Part shown: positions 7,711 through 16,368 of the stretch, one piece after another
How the letters are laid out: each line of letters starts with the position of its first letter
How positions within the stretch are numbered: the first letter of the stretch is position 1
Assembly: GCF_014042165.1 (NCBI RefSeq)
Contig: NZ_JACDZE010000001.1
Location: forward strand, 1,014,595 to 1,078,594
Origin: Moheibacter lacus
Lineage (GTDB): Bacteria; Bacteroidota; Bacteroidia; Flavobacteriales; Weeksellaceae
DNA: 64,000 nucleotides
Reading direction: 5' to 3'
Translations under genes and position numbers: made by a program
Notes under the pieces: generated by a model
Databases searched by the model: none
What the model was told of the DNA's origin: nothing
The model's input: only the letters and a program-made list of their open reading frames with translations

Positions 7711-8067
7711 TCAGACCTCCGCTTTTTCCAATTCTTTCCCAATTATCCTTTTTCTGTGCTGAATGCCCCAATCTGCCAGCTGTTCGATTACTTTTTTTAA
7801 GGTTCTTCCGTATTCGGTCAACTCATATTCCACGCTGATGGGCTGGGTGCTTACGACGGTTCTGTTAACCAATTGGTTGATTTCTAAATCTTTTAACTCG
7901 CTGCTCAGCATTTTGGCAGAGATTCCTTCGATTTCTTTCTGTAAATCTGAAAACCGCATTTTATCATAACATAGTGCTGCGATGATGAAGATTTTCCATC
8001 GGCCTTTCAAGATGTCCATCGTATCTTGAACGGCCAATAAATTGGATTTTGAACATTTAATTTTCAT
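7711..8067 (-). CDS. HxlR family transcriptional regulator
   Basis: 118 residues. Winged-helix HxlR protein: C5 near the N-terminus (the usual redox or electrophile-sensing cysteine position), MDILKGRWKIFIIAAL as the first helices, LQKEIEGISAKMLSSELKDL as the recognition region and VEYELTEYGRTLKKVI as the wing. It is divergent from a nitroreductase, a common pairing in which the HxlR dimer controls the flavoenzyme and itself. Regulation of that neighbour is inferred. Confidence 0.9.
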   Translation of the reverse strand: MKIKCSKSNLLAVQDTMDILKGRWKIFIIAALCYDKMRFSDLQKEIEGISAKMLSSELKDLEINQLVNRTVVSTQPISVEYELTEYGRTLKKVIEQLADWGIQHRKRIIGKELEKAEV

Positions 8068-8086
8068 CTTTTATAAATCTAATAAA

Positions 8087-8117
8087 TTGATAATCAATTG
8101 GGTTACTTTTTTGTAAC
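8087..8117. promoter_or_regulatory. Candidate HxlR operator palindromes
   Basis: Two inverted repeats lie between the divergent genes: TTGATAATCAA (8087-8097) and GTTAC-N6-GTAAC (8102-8117). A further GTTAC half-site occurs near 8137-8141. Confidence 0.5.
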
Positions 8118-8161
8118 AATTACTTTTAGTTAGTAGGTTACAAAAATAAACTATTTATGTT

Positions 8162-8169
8162 TAACTTTG
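8162..8169 (+). promoter_or_regulatory. Promoter -7 element of the nitroreductase gene
   Basis: TAACTTTG matches TAnnTTTG and ends 26 bp before the ATG. The upstream palindromes sit where they could block polymerase. Confidence 0.6.
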
Positions 8170-8195
8170 TGGCTTTAAATTGAAAAAGATATACA

Positions 8196-8825
8196 ATGAG
8201 TTTATTAGAAGACTTAAATTGGCGATATGCAACCAAAAAAATGAATGGTGAAATCGTTCCTCAAGATAAAGTAGATTATATTTTGGAAGCGGCAAGATTG
8301 GCACCTTCTTCATCAGGATTACAGCCTTATCAACTATTGGTCATCACCGATAAAGCACTATTGGAAAAAATCCAATCGATTGCCAACAACCAATTCCAGA
8401 TTACGGATGGTTCTCATCTTTTTGTTTGGGCGGCATGGGATGGTTATTCCCATCAAAATATATCTGAAGTTTTTGATAAGACCACTACAGAAAGAGGCAT
8501 CCCAAAAGAAACCATGGACGATTATAAAACCAGGCTTTGGGGGATGTATGAACCACTTGGTGCGGAATGGCATGCTACACATGCCGCAAAACAAGCTTAT
8601 ATTTCTTTCGGATTGGCCATAGCAGCGGCGGCAGAGCAAAAAGTGGATGCAACACCCATGGAAGGATTTGACAGCGAGGCTTTGGATAAATTATTGGGAT
8701 TGCCTGAAAAAGGTTTGAAAAGTGTTGTGATACTGCCTTTGGGTTATAGAGATGAGACAAATGATTGGTTGATCAATTTGAAAAAATACAGGACGCCTAA
8801 AGAAGTATTTATAACAGAAATTTAA
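8196..8825 (+). CDS. Nitroreductase family NAD(P)H-dependent oxidoreductase
   Basis: 209 residues. FMN enzyme of the NfsB-like group. The N-terminus LNWRYATKKMNGEIVPQDKV and LAPSSSGLQPYQLLVI form the FMN phosphate/ribityl contacts. The C-terminal VVILPLGYRDETNDW and KKYRTPKEVF complete the fold. It reduces quinones, nitroaromatics or similar electrophiles with NAD(P)H; the physiological substrate is unknown. It is divergent from the HxlR regulator and ends at a bidirectional terminator. Confidence 0.9.
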   Translation: MSLLEDLNWRYATKKMNGEIVPQDKVDYILEAARLAPSSSGLQPYQLLVITDKALLEKIQSIANNQFQITDGSHLFVWAAWDGYSHQNISEVFDKTTTERGIPKETMDDYKTRLWGMYEPLGAEWHATHAAKQAYISFGLAIAAAAEQKVDATPMEGFDSEALDKLLGLPEKGLKSVVILPLGYRDETNDWLINLKKYRTPKEVFITEI

Positions 8826-8850
8826 TGCTTGTCATATTTCAACTAAATAA

Positions 8851-8882
8851 AAAATCCGGAATCTGAAAAGGTTCCGGATTTT
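8851..8882. terminator. Bidirectional intrinsic terminator
   Basis: AAAATCCGGAA (8851-8861) pairs with TTCCGGATTTT (8872-8882), with A and T runs on the two sides. It serves the nitroreductase and the convergent M16 operon. Confidence 0.85.
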
Positions 8883-8902
8883 ATTATTGTAAAGATTTCG
8901 AA

Positions 8903-10945
8903 TTATTTAAAATCAGCATCAGAAACACCTTCGTTGAATTTGATGTCGATAACTTTAAAGGTCATGTCCATACCAACGTTCATGGTAAATTCTTCCGGGA
9001 ATTTAATTCCGTCAAATTCTTTGTAGTTACCATAAGTTACGGTTTGAACCATTTTTTGACCTTGGGCTTCCAATTCGTTTGAAGTACCCAACATCAACCC
9101 AGATTTTGTATCAAAAAAGGATTTTTTCTTTCCGTCGATTACCACGTAAGCTTCTTTTCCGTTGAAATTCTCAATTCCTCCTAATTTGATTCCGGCTTTA
9201 TTTGCCAAAGTCAATTCCGGGAAAGGTAATGCAGTATATTGATTGTCAGCGATTTCTTCTGCGGTCATGTCCTTTTTTTGACCTTGTTGTGCATGGTATC
9301 CTGTTTTTCCGTCAAATACGGTTTTGGAAAGTTCCATGCCCATTCCGGTTACCACGTTCATGGTTTTACCTTCAGTTGTAGAAGCCGTTTTTAGATTCAA
9401 TTTCATTCCCTGAACCTCTCCTTCATAGTTGGCCAAAACCGTTTTTACAGCTTTCACTTTATCCGCTCCACCGATTGCGGAAATGTAATTGTCCAAAACA
9501 GATTTTACGGTAACATTGGCATCTACTTGTTTTTGTTCCGGTTTGGAAGTCGGTGCACCAAAACGGTCAAAATAATTGATTTTGTATGGTAATTTTTCCA
9601 ATGCAGGCAATACTTCAGAAGCCTTTCCTACGACCAAAATTCTAGCATTGTCTTTGGAGAAATATTTCTGTGCTGCTTTTTGAACATCTTCTATCGTAAC
9701 GGCATTTACGCTTTGAATGTAATTCTGATAGAAATTGGCAGGCAAATTTTGGGTTTTGGTCAACAAAGCCTGACGTGCGATTACTTCCGGTTTTTCTGCA
9801 TCCATCACAAAATTTCCGATGAATGTTGCTTTAACAGTAGACAAAGCTTCAGCCGTAACTTTTTCCGTTCGGATTCGGTTCAATTCTTTGATAGTTTCTA
9901 CTACGGCACTGTCCGTAACTTCATTTCTAACTTGAGCTCCCGCTTTAAATTTTCCCACATATTTGCTTCCTCTGATGCTTGATCTTGCACCATAAGTCCA
10001 GCCATGTGCTTCACGAAGATTCATGTTCAAATAACTGTTAAAATCACCTCCGAAAATTTGGTTGGCAAGTAAAACTGCGAAATAATCAGGATCTGTCATT
10101 TTTAAGTTTACAGAACTTAGTAGCGCAACTTCAGATTGAACAGCATTGGGCATATCGACAAAATTGATTTCCGTTTTGGCTACATTTTTTGGATCGGGAA
10201 AGCTCGTGGTTGGAATCGTTCCCGGTTTCCAATCCGCAAAATATTTTTTAACCAATTTTTTAACGTCTTTGAATTTCACATCACCCATCACGATAAGATA
10301 AGCGTTGTTTGGAGCGAAATAATTTTTATAATGTGACTTTACATCTGCCAAAGTCAAACCTTTTAATTTTTCTTCCGTTGTAAATTCTCCAGCCGGATGA
10401 TTGGCACCGAATACCAAAACATTTTCCACTCTGGCAGCATTGGAAGCAACGCTCTTTTCTTCTGATTTCAATCCATCTACGAATCGGGCAACTTCTTTAT
10501 CGAAATCATCTTGTGAGAAATTTGGGTCGATTGCACCTTCTGCCATCAACTCTAAAACCCTTGGAAAATAGCGCGAAAGCGTATTGGCGCTAGCTCCTGA
10601 TGAATGAAAATTCAATCTCGCTCCCATGAAATCTACTTCTTCCTGAAAGGCGTCTTTTGAAATTTTACTCGTTCCATTCCCGATCAAAGATCCGGTTAAA
10701 TCATCGATTCCTTTTTTGTTTCCCTCTACAAACGGAGGATTGTCTATGCTCAACGTCATGGAGACGCGAGGTAGTTTGTGGTTTTCTACCACCATTACTT
10801 TCAAACCGTTTTTAAGTTCGAAAGACTGGGGTTTCCCTACATTTACCTTTGGTGACGGTCCCGGTTTTGGCTGAGACCTGTCGACCTGTGCCTGTGTTCC
10901 GGCTGATAAGATTACCATAACGAATATGTATACTAATTTTTTCAT
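8903..10945 (-). CDS. M16 family peptidase-like subunit, non-catalytic, with extra C-terminal domain
   Basis: 680 residues with signal peptide (MKKLVYIFVMVILSAGTQAQ). Two M16 halves follow (about 40-250 and 260-455), with GLKVMVVENHKLPRV, NNAYLIVMGDV and GWTYGARSSIRG typical of the family. Where the catalytic partner has HxxEH this protein has LTGSLIGNGT, so it lacks the zinc site. Residues about 475-680 form an additional beta-rich domain (ISAIGGADKVKAVKTVLANY, GYHAQQGQKK, FDGIKFPEEF) that resembles outer-membrane lipoprotein-carrier-like folds. It lies 24 bp after the active M16 gene, which suggests a heterodimer. Confidence 0.85.
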   Translation of the reverse strand: MKKLVYIFVMVILSAGTQAQVDRSQPKPGPSPKVNVGKPQSFELKNGLKVMVVENHKLPRVSMTLSIDNPPFVEGNKKGIDDLTGSLIGNGTSKISKDAFQEEVDFMGARLNFHSSGASANTLSRYFPRVLELMAEGAIDPNFSQDDFDKEVARFVDGLKSEEKSVASNAARVENVLVFGANHPAGEFTTEEKLKGLTLADVKSHYKNYFAPNNAYLIVMGDVKFKDVKKLVKKYFADWKPGTIPTTSFPDPKNVAKTEINFVDMPNAVQSEVALLSSVNLKMTDPDYFAVLLANQIFGGDFNSYLNMNLREAHGWTYGARSSIRGSKYVGKFKAGAQVRNEVTDSAVVETIKELNRIRTEKVTAEALSTVKATFIGNFVMDAEKPEVIARQALLTKTQNLPANFYQNYIQSVNAVTIEDVQKAAQKYFSKDNARILVVGKASEVLPALEKLPYKINYFDRFGAPTSKPEQKQVDANVTVKSVLDNYISAIGGADKVKAVKTVLANYEGEVQGMKLNLKTASTTEGKTMNVVTGMGMELSKTVFDGKTGYHAQQGQKKDMTAEEIADNQYTALPFPELTLANKAGIKLGGIENFNGKEAYVVIDGKKKSFFDTKSGLMLGTSNELEAQGQKMVQTVTYGNYKEFDGIKFPEEFTMNVGMDMTFKVIDIKFNEGVSDADFK

Positions 10946-10969
10946 TTTTCTAATGCTTGATTTTGCCGA

Positions 10970-12283
10970 TTAATTTTTTTCTGGACCGTATTCTAAAACC
11001 AACCTTTGGTTCGGATTCAAATACTTTTTTGCTACATCTCTGATTTCTTCTCGCGTGATGGAACGGTAAAGATCCAATTCATTGTTGACCAAATTCACAT
11101 CTTTGTACAACAAATAATAAGTAGCCAAACTATGGGCAACTCCTTCAACATTTGAATTAGAATTCACAAATTGGTTTTCAAATTTATTCAATAACTTTTC
11201 ATATTCTCTCTCCGAAATCAATTCCGTTTGTAACTTTTTAATTTCGTCAGCAAAAGCATCAGATAAGTCTGTCAGTGGCGTTTCTCCTACTGGCAATGCA
11301 TAGATGAAATAAGTTCCATAATCTTCTTGGCTGAAATTAAAAGCACCTACATCCAATGCTTTTTTCTCTGTATCAACCAATCTTTTGTACAATCTCGAAC
11401 TTTTTCCATCACTCAACAATGTAGAAATCATGTCCAAAGCTCTTGCCTCCTTTGTTTTCATGGAAGGCGTTCTGTAAGCCGTAACCATCATCGGCAATTG
11501 GACGTTTGGATCTTCCCAATTGGCATGGATTTCTTGTGTAATTGGCGCTTCCTCAAATTGTTTTTTAGCAGGCGCTTCTTGTTTTGGAATCGCTCCGAAA
11601 TAATCTGCAATCCATTTTTTGGCTTGTTCCGTTTGGAAATCTCCCGCAACTACCAGAACAGCGTTTGTCGTTACATAGAATTTTTTGAAAAAGGCTTGAA
11701 ACTCATCCAATTTTGCTGCATCTAAATGTTCCATTTCACCGATGGTTGTCCAACGGTAAGGATGGTTTTTAAACATATGTTTTTTTACTGCTTTCAACAA
11801 ATTTCCATAAGGTTGGTTGTCTACTCGCAATCTTTTTTCTTCTTTTACCACTTCATTTTGCGTATCCACACCGATTTGGTTGATCACAGGATGCATCAAT
11901 CTTTCAGATTCCATCCAGAGACCCAATTCCAAATTATTGGAAGGAAATACTTCATAATAATAAGTGCGGTCATCACTGGTGTTGGCGTTGTTTTTACCAC
12001 CGTTTGATGAAACGATTTTGAACCATTCGCCTCTATCTATATTTTCAGTTCCTTCAAATAATAGGTGTTCAAAAAAGTGTGCGAAACCAGTTCTGTCAGG
12101 TTGTTCATCTTTTGCTCCGACATGGTACATCACAGAGGTAACCACGACAGGAGCGGAATGATCTTGGTGCAATATCACATGCAAACCATTGGGAAGATCA
12201 TATTCTTCAAATTCGATTTTTTGAGCCATAGTCGTTGATCCTAATATACCCAAAAATGCGAACGCAAGTCCAATTTTTTTCAT
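10970..12283 (-). CDS. M16 family zinc metallopeptidase, catalytic subunit
   Basis: 437 residues with signal peptide (MKKIGLAFAFLGILGSTTMA). The inverted zinc motif HFFEH at 69-73 is intact and is followed by the distal glutamate region NEVVKEEKRLR about 75 residues later. A second, inactive half carries SRLYKRLVDTEK. It probably degrades peptides in the periplasm together with the non-catalytic subunit encoded next. This arrangement resembles two-subunit bacterial M16B peptidases. First gene of a two-gene unit. Confidence 0.9.
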   Translation of the reverse strand: MKKIGLAFAFLGILGSTTMAQKIEFEEYDLPNGLHVILHQDHSAPVVVTSVMYHVGAKDEQPDRTGFAHFFEHLLFEGTENIDRGEWFKIVSSNGGKNNANTSDDRTYYYEVFPSNNLELGLWMESERLMHPVINQIGVDTQNEVVKEEKRLRVDNQPYGNLLKAVKKHMFKNHPYRWTTIGEMEHLDAAKLDEFQAFFKKFYVTTNAVLVVAGDFQTEQAKKWIADYFGAIPKQEAPAKKQFEEAPITQEIHANWEDPNVQLPMMVTAYRTPSMKTKEARALDMISTLLSDGKSSRLYKRLVDTEKKALDVGAFNFSQEDYGTYFIYALPVGETPLTDLSDAFADEIKKLQTELISEREYEKLLNKFENQFVNSNSNVEGVAHSLATYYLLYKDVNLVNNELDLYRSITREEIRDVAKKYLNPNQRLVLEYGPEKN

Positions 12284-12388
12284 AGAATTTATTTTTGTCC
12301 ATTATTTGTGCGGTAATTTATCAATTCGTTACGAAATGGACATGAAATAATTCAAAAAGCTGTAAAAAGTCAGGAAATCAATTAGGTT

Positions 12389-12949
12389 TTACCAACCTAA
12401 TTGGACTTCAAATTGAAAAGTTCCTCCCCATGGATTTTTCTGAGTAGGGTTTTCTGAAAGTATAACCTTTTGCATTCCTTTTTTTATGATTGGAATTTCT
12501 ATTTTTTTTTCAAAAGGTCCAGTTGAGTTCCCTTCAGAATCAATGATTTGTGCAATTCTTAAGTTGGCAGAGCTGTCGGAAGGTGTGATTTTCAGCTTGA
12601 GTTTATTGGCCGTATCAGAATTAAAAACAAAAACCATTTTTTGTAACGGAAGTTTTGCGGTGTCCATTTTGGCTTTTCCATAAACGATTTTCATATGAAC
12701 TGTGTCTGTTTTTTCTTTAAAAACCAATTTTTTAGGCGAAGCCTTTTGTGCAGAATCTGGTTGAGGAATTGATTTTTCTTTTTGGGTTTGAGGAGAATTC
12801 TTCTTTAAATCTTCTCGTTGTTTTTTCAAATCTATTGCATAAGCCTTTTTATCAAATTCTTTTGGAGAAACAATTGGCGTATCGGGCTCTAAATTTTTAC
12901 AAGAAATAACGAGGAGAAAAGAAACCAGCCCAATATAAGTAAAACGCAT
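12389..12949 (-). CDS. Hypothetical lipoprotein
   Basis: About 186 residues, family not recognised. The signal MRFTYIGLVSFLLVISC provides a lipobox, followed by KNLEPDTP without an acidic surface-export cluster. Residues 25-75 are a Lys/Gln/Ser-rich linker. The rest is a compact, likely beta-rich domain ending in GGTFQFEVQLGW. I took ATG at 12949 rather than the TTG at 12955. It is divergent from the alpha/beta hydrolase. Confidence 0.7.
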   Translation of the reverse strand: MRFTYIGLVSFLLVISCKNLEPDTPIVSPKEFDKKAYAIDLKKQREDLKKNSPQTQKEKSIPQPDSAQKASPKKLVFKEKTDTVHMKIVYGKAKMDTAKLPLQKMVFVFNSDTANKLKLKITPSDSSANLRIAQIIDSEGNSTGPFEKKIEIPIIKKGMQKVILSENPTQKNPWGGTFQFEVQLGW

Positions 12950-12997
12950 ACCCAAAACTTTCTGTAAATTTACAAGGATTCTCTTAATTTAAAAGAA

Positions 12998-13750
12998 ATG
13001 TTACACCACGAAATCAAAGGAAAAGGAAGTCCGGTTGTTTTGCTGCACGGATATTTGGAAAATCTGAAAATGTGGAATATCATCGCTGAAGAATTGTCCG
13101 ATTCGCATCAAGTCATTTTATTGGATTTGCCCGGTCATGGAAAGTCAAAAAATTTGACAGAAGTTCATAGCATGGAATTGATGGCGGAAGCGGTTCATGA
13201 AACCTTAAAAAAATTGGAGATTAAAAATCCGGTTTTTATAGGTCATTCCATGGGCGGTTATGTGATTTTGGCTTATGCTGATTTGTTTCCGGAAGAAATT
13301 TCCTCTTTTTTATTGTTGAATTCTTCTACACTGGCAGATTCGCCTGAGAAAAAAGAACAAAGGTTAAAAGCGGTTGAAACGGCAGGAAGGAATCTGGATA
13401 CTTTGATCAAAATGAGCATTCCGACTTTATTTGCAGAAAAAAATTTGGAACAATTAAAAAAAGAAATGGAGTTCACAAAATCACTAGCGAGAGAAACTTC
13501 AATTGGTGGAGTTACAGCGGCATTAAAAGGAATGAGGTTGCGTCCTGATCGTAGTTTTTTATTGAATGAATTCAAAGGGAAAATAGGAATCCTTATCGGG
13601 AAATATGATAAATCGGTTGATCCTGAAGCTTTAAAAAATAAAATTCCGGAAAAGGAAAACATCTCGGTTTTAGAATTAGAAACGGCGCATATGGCACATT
13701 TAGAAGCGCCAAAAGAAACGCTCGAATTTATCAGAGAATTTTTAAATTAA
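12998..13750 (+). CDS. Alpha/beta hydrolase
   Basis: 250 residues, cytoplasmic. Core motifs: VVLLHGYLENLKMW (oxyanion HG), LDLPGHGKS, and nucleophile elbow GHSMGG (Ser about 88). An acidic residue lies near GKYDKSVDP and the catalytic His in TAHMAHLEAP near the C-terminus. This is the carboxylesterase/haloperoxidase-like group. The substrate cannot be told from sequence. It converges on the DUF4296 gene with a 6-bp gap. Confidence 0.85.
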   Translation: MLHHEIKGKGSPVVLLHGYLENLKMWNIIAEELSDSHQVILLDLPGHGKSKNLTEVHSMELMAEAVHETLKKLEIKNPVFIGHSMGGYVILAYADLFPEEISSFLLLNSSTLADSPEKKEQRLKAVETAGRNLDTLIKMSIPTLFAEKNLEQLKKEMEFTKSLARETSIGGVTAALKGMRLRPDRSFLLNEFKGKIGILIGKYDKSVDPEALKNKIPEKENISVLELETAHMAHLEAPKETLEFIREFLN

Positions 13751-13756
13751 ATTAAT

Positions 13757-14134
13757 TCAATTTTTATTTTCTTCTTTTTTCCTATCTTCCATCCTTTTAT
13801 CTCGTTCTTTTTCCGGTAGTTTTTCTTCTAATCGATCCCTGACTCCAAGTAGGATTTCATTGTATTTTTCAGGATGAAGATAATAATAGCGATAACTCTC
13901 TCGGAAATCTTCTGCCGGGGTGTGGTGGTTGTATAAAATCTGAGCACTGACTTGGGAGAAATTGGATTTTTTCTGGTTGATTTCGGTAAGATAAGTGCCT
14001 TGTTGATGGAAGTATAAATCGACCAAAATTGCTGTCATTTTATCTTCATCCAATAAATTCTTTGGTTTTTCCACATTGCTCGTGCAACTGAATAAAGCGC
14101 TTAAAATCAAAATTATGGCGAAAAAATTTTTCAT
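13757..14134 (-). CDS. DUF4296 domain lipoprotein
   Basis: 125 residues. Signal MKNFFAIILILSALFSC gives a lipidated cysteine at 17. The DUF4296 pattern follows: DEDKMTAILVDLYFHQQ, then FRESYRYYYLHPEKYNEIL. The last 20 residues are highly charged. Its ATG overlaps the stop of the upstream glycosyltransferase by 4 bp, so the two are translationally coupled. DUF4296 next to this glycosyltransferase is a recurring pair in Flavobacteriia; function unknown. Confidence 0.85.
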   Translation of the reverse strand: MKNFFAIILILSALFSCTSNVEKPKNLLDEDKMTAILVDLYFHQQGTYLTEINQKKSNFSQVSAQILYNHHTPAEDFRESYRYYYLHPEKYNEILLGVRDRLEEKLPEKERDKRMEDRKKEENKN

Positions 14135-14850
14135 AAACGACCAAATATACTTCTAATTCTCAACATTAATATCCCAAAAACGGCTTCTCCCAAAATGTTT
14201 GAGTTGATTTTGGATTCGCCGGCGATTCGGTTGACAAAGACAATCGGCACTTCTATCAAATTAAATTTCTTGCGCCAAGCTTTGTATTTCATTTCGATTT
14301 GGAATCCATAACCTTTGAATTTGATTTGATTCAAATCCAAAGTTTCTAAAACAATTCTTTTGTATCCTACGAAACCTGCTGTTGCATCATGAACCGGTAA
14401 TCCTGTCACAAATCTTGCATATTTGGAAGCGATAAAAGAAAGCAGGACGCGGCTCATGGGCCAGTTGACAACATTTACGCCATGCGAATAACGAGATCCG
14501 ATGGCCAAATCAGCGCCGTTTTGAAGTGCTTCCAGAAGTTTGGGTAAATCTTTTGGGTTATGAGATAAATCGGCATCCATTTCAAAAATGAATTGGTAAT
14601 CATGTTCCAAAGCCCATTTAAATCCATGTGTATAAGCTTTTCCCAAACCATCTTTTGCTTGTCTGATCTCTAAAAATACGGTTGGAATTTCGGCTTGAAT
14701 TTTTTTTACAACTTCAGCAGTGCCGTCTGGCGAACTATCATCTACCACCAAAATATCAAAAGAAATCGGCAAAGCGGATACCTGTCGCAAAACAGCTTCT
14801 ATGTTTTCTATTTCATTATAAGTAGGGATGATGACCAAATTTTCCGACAT
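14131..14850 (-). CDS. Polyprenol monophosphomannose synthase-like glycosyltransferase (GT2)
   Basis: 239 residues. GT-A fold enzyme of the dolichol-phosphate mannose synthase type: LVIIPTYNEIENIEAVL, DILVVDDSSPDGTAEVV (nucleotide binding) and FEMDADLSHNPKDLPKLL, with the DxD metal site in MDADLSH. IGSRYSHGVNVVNWP and HDATAGFVGYKR follow. There are no C-terminal membrane helices, so this is the short soluble form. It probably loads mannose or a related sugar onto a polyprenyl phosphate for periplasmic glycosylation. Confidence 0.9.
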   Translation of the reverse strand: MSENLVIIPTYNEIENIEAVLRQVSALPISFDILVVDDSSPDGTAEVVKKIQAEIPTVFLEIRQAKDGLGKAYTHGFKWALEHDYQFIFEMDADLSHNPKDLPKLLEALQNGADLAIGSRYSHGVNVVNWPMSRVLLSFIASKYARFVTGLPVHDATAGFVGYKRIVLETLDLNQIKFKGYGFQIEMKYKAWRKKFNLIEVPIVFVNRIAGESKINSNILGEAVFGILMLRIRSIFGRL

Positions 14851-14899
14851 GGATGCGAAATATGGCGCTAATATAGTTTATATCTATGGACTGCTTTTG

Positions 14900-14907
14900 T
14901 ATTTTTG
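14900..14907 (+). promoter_or_regulatory. Promoter -7 element before the DUF4271 gene
   Basis: TATTTTTG matches TAnnTTTG and ends 8 bp before ATG 14916. If used, the mRNA has almost no leader, and the in-frame ATG at 14886 lies upstream of the transcript start. Confidence 0.5.
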
Positions 14908-14915
14908 CAAAGATT

Positions 14916-15572
14916 ATGAAAATCTTGGCATCTGCATTTTTTCTGGAACGACCGATAGAAAACCTGGACTGGGTCATCGGTATTTTGGTATTGACACTTG
15001 TTTTTATCGCAATAGGTCGGGTATTATTTTCTAATAATTATGAAGCACTGACCAACATAGATCGGTTTCAGGAAATAAATGACAATCAAGCATTATTTGG
15101 GCTTGTTTTCCAAATTTCCTTTGCGGTTTTAAGTGGTGCGATATTGATTGATTATGTTGGGGCGGATTATGACTTTGTTTTAAATACCCCAACTATAAAA
15201 TTGGTTACTATAGCATTTTTCATCTTGCTTTTTTTTGGGATTCGATTTGTTTTAGGTTCGACTGCAGCCTATGCATTTGGGATTACGCAGGATAGGAATT
15301 TTAACATGAAAGCGACCAATTATTTTCGGGTTTTTTCTGTAGGACTTCTTTGGTTGGCCGTTTTGCTTTTATATTTTTCAGAAATTTTGAAGCCAATTAT
15401 TTTAGTTGCAACCATTGTGGGATTGGCGATCATCAGGTTCTTAACTTATCGCTATCTGTTCAATAATCAGCCCGATAAACAAACTAAAATTTGGTATTAT
15501 AATATTTTGTATCTTTGCGCACTGGAAATATTACCCTTATTGGTCTTGTTAAAGTATCTAAATGTGTGGTAA
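14916..15572 (+). CDS. DUF4271 multi-pass membrane protein
   Basis: About 218 residues with roughly six hydrophobic spans, starting near WVIGILVLTLVFIAI, LFGLVFQISFAVLSGAILI and LVTIAFFILLFFGIRFVLG. The conserved middle NFNMKATNYFRVFSVGLLW fits DUF4271. ATG 14916 is preferred over 14886 because of the promoter position. It partners with hemD, which starts just after the stop (or overlaps if hemD uses an earlier ATG). Function unknown. Confidence 0.75.
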   Translation: MKILASAFFLERPIENLDWVIGILVLTLVFIAIGRVLFSNNYEALTNIDRFQEINDNQALFGLVFQISFAVLSGAILIDYVGADYDFVLNTPTIKLVTIAFFILLFFGIRFVLGSTAAYAFGITQDRNFNMKATNYFRVFSVGLLWLAVLLLYFSEILKPIILVATIVGLAIIRFLTYRYLFNNQPDKQTKIWYYNILYLCALEILPLLVLLKYLNVW

Positions 15573-15585
15573 CCAAAACAACAAA

Positions 15586-16332
15586 ATGAAAGTAAGATCT
15601 ATCCTCGTATCTCAACCTCAACCTGTAAATGATTCTTCCCCTTACTTCGATTTAAGCAAGCGAAATAAAATCAAAATAGACTTTCGTTCTTTTATTCAAG
15701 TTGAAGGAGTTGACGCAAAAGATGTACGTCAACAAAAGATTGATTTTTCAAATTATACTGCAGTAATTTTTACCAGCCGAAATGTGATCGATCATTATTT
15801 TCGTTTGGCAGAAGAAATGCGTTTTCAAGTGCCGGATGACATGAAGTATTTTTGTCAGTCTGAGGCGATTGCATTTTATCTGCAGAAATACATCGTTTAC
15901 CGTAAAAGAAAAACCTATATAGGAGAGAAAGAAATTCAAGATTTGGCACCTTTTATCAAAAAGAACAAAGATGAAAAGTTCTTATTGCCATCTTCAGATA
16001 TCTTGAAACCGGACGTTCCTGAGTTTTTGAATCAAACAGGAATCAATTGGGAAAGAGGGATTCTTTGTCGAACTGTTTCCAGTGATTTGTCTGATTTAGA
16101 AGATGTGAAATATGACATTTTGGTTTTCTTTACACCTTCCGGAATCAAATCTTTATTTGAGAACTTTCCTCAATTCAAACAAGACAATACCCGGATTGCT
16201 GTTTTTGGGAAAACGACTGTGCAGGCTGCAAAAGAAATGGGTTTACGCATAGATATCGAAGTTCCAACGCCGGAATCACCGTCCATGACCATGGCATTGG
16301 AGAAATATTTGAAAGAAGCCAATAAAAAATAA
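15586..16332 (+). CDS. hemD: Uroporphyrinogen-III synthase
   Basis: About 248 residues. Cyclises hydroxymethylbilane to uroporphyrinogen III in tetrapyrrole synthesis. The family is divergent, but MKVRSILVSQPQP, AVIFTSRNVIDHYF, EKFLLPSSDILKP, ILVFFTPSGIKSLFENF and RIAVFGKTTVQAAKEMG (the two-domain hinge and product-binding pattern) are recognisable. ATG 15586 gives the usual N-terminus; an in-frame ATG at 15562 would overlap the DUF4271 gene. Confidence 0.85.
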   Translation: MKVRSILVSQPQPVNDSSPYFDLSKRNKIKIDFRSFIQVEGVDAKDVRQQKIDFSNYTAVIFTSRNVIDHYFRLAEEMRFQVPDDMKYFCQSEAIAFYLQKYIVYRKRKTYIGEKEIQDLAPFIKKNKDEKFLLPSSDILKPDVPEFLNQTGINWERGILCRTVSSDLSDLEDVKYDILVFFTPSGIKSLFENFPQFKQDNTRIAVFGKTTVQAAKEMGLRIDIEVPTPESPSMTMALEKYLKEANKK

Positions 16333-16368
16333 TTGGTAACTTAGTAGGGCAATAATAGCCTACCGGAA

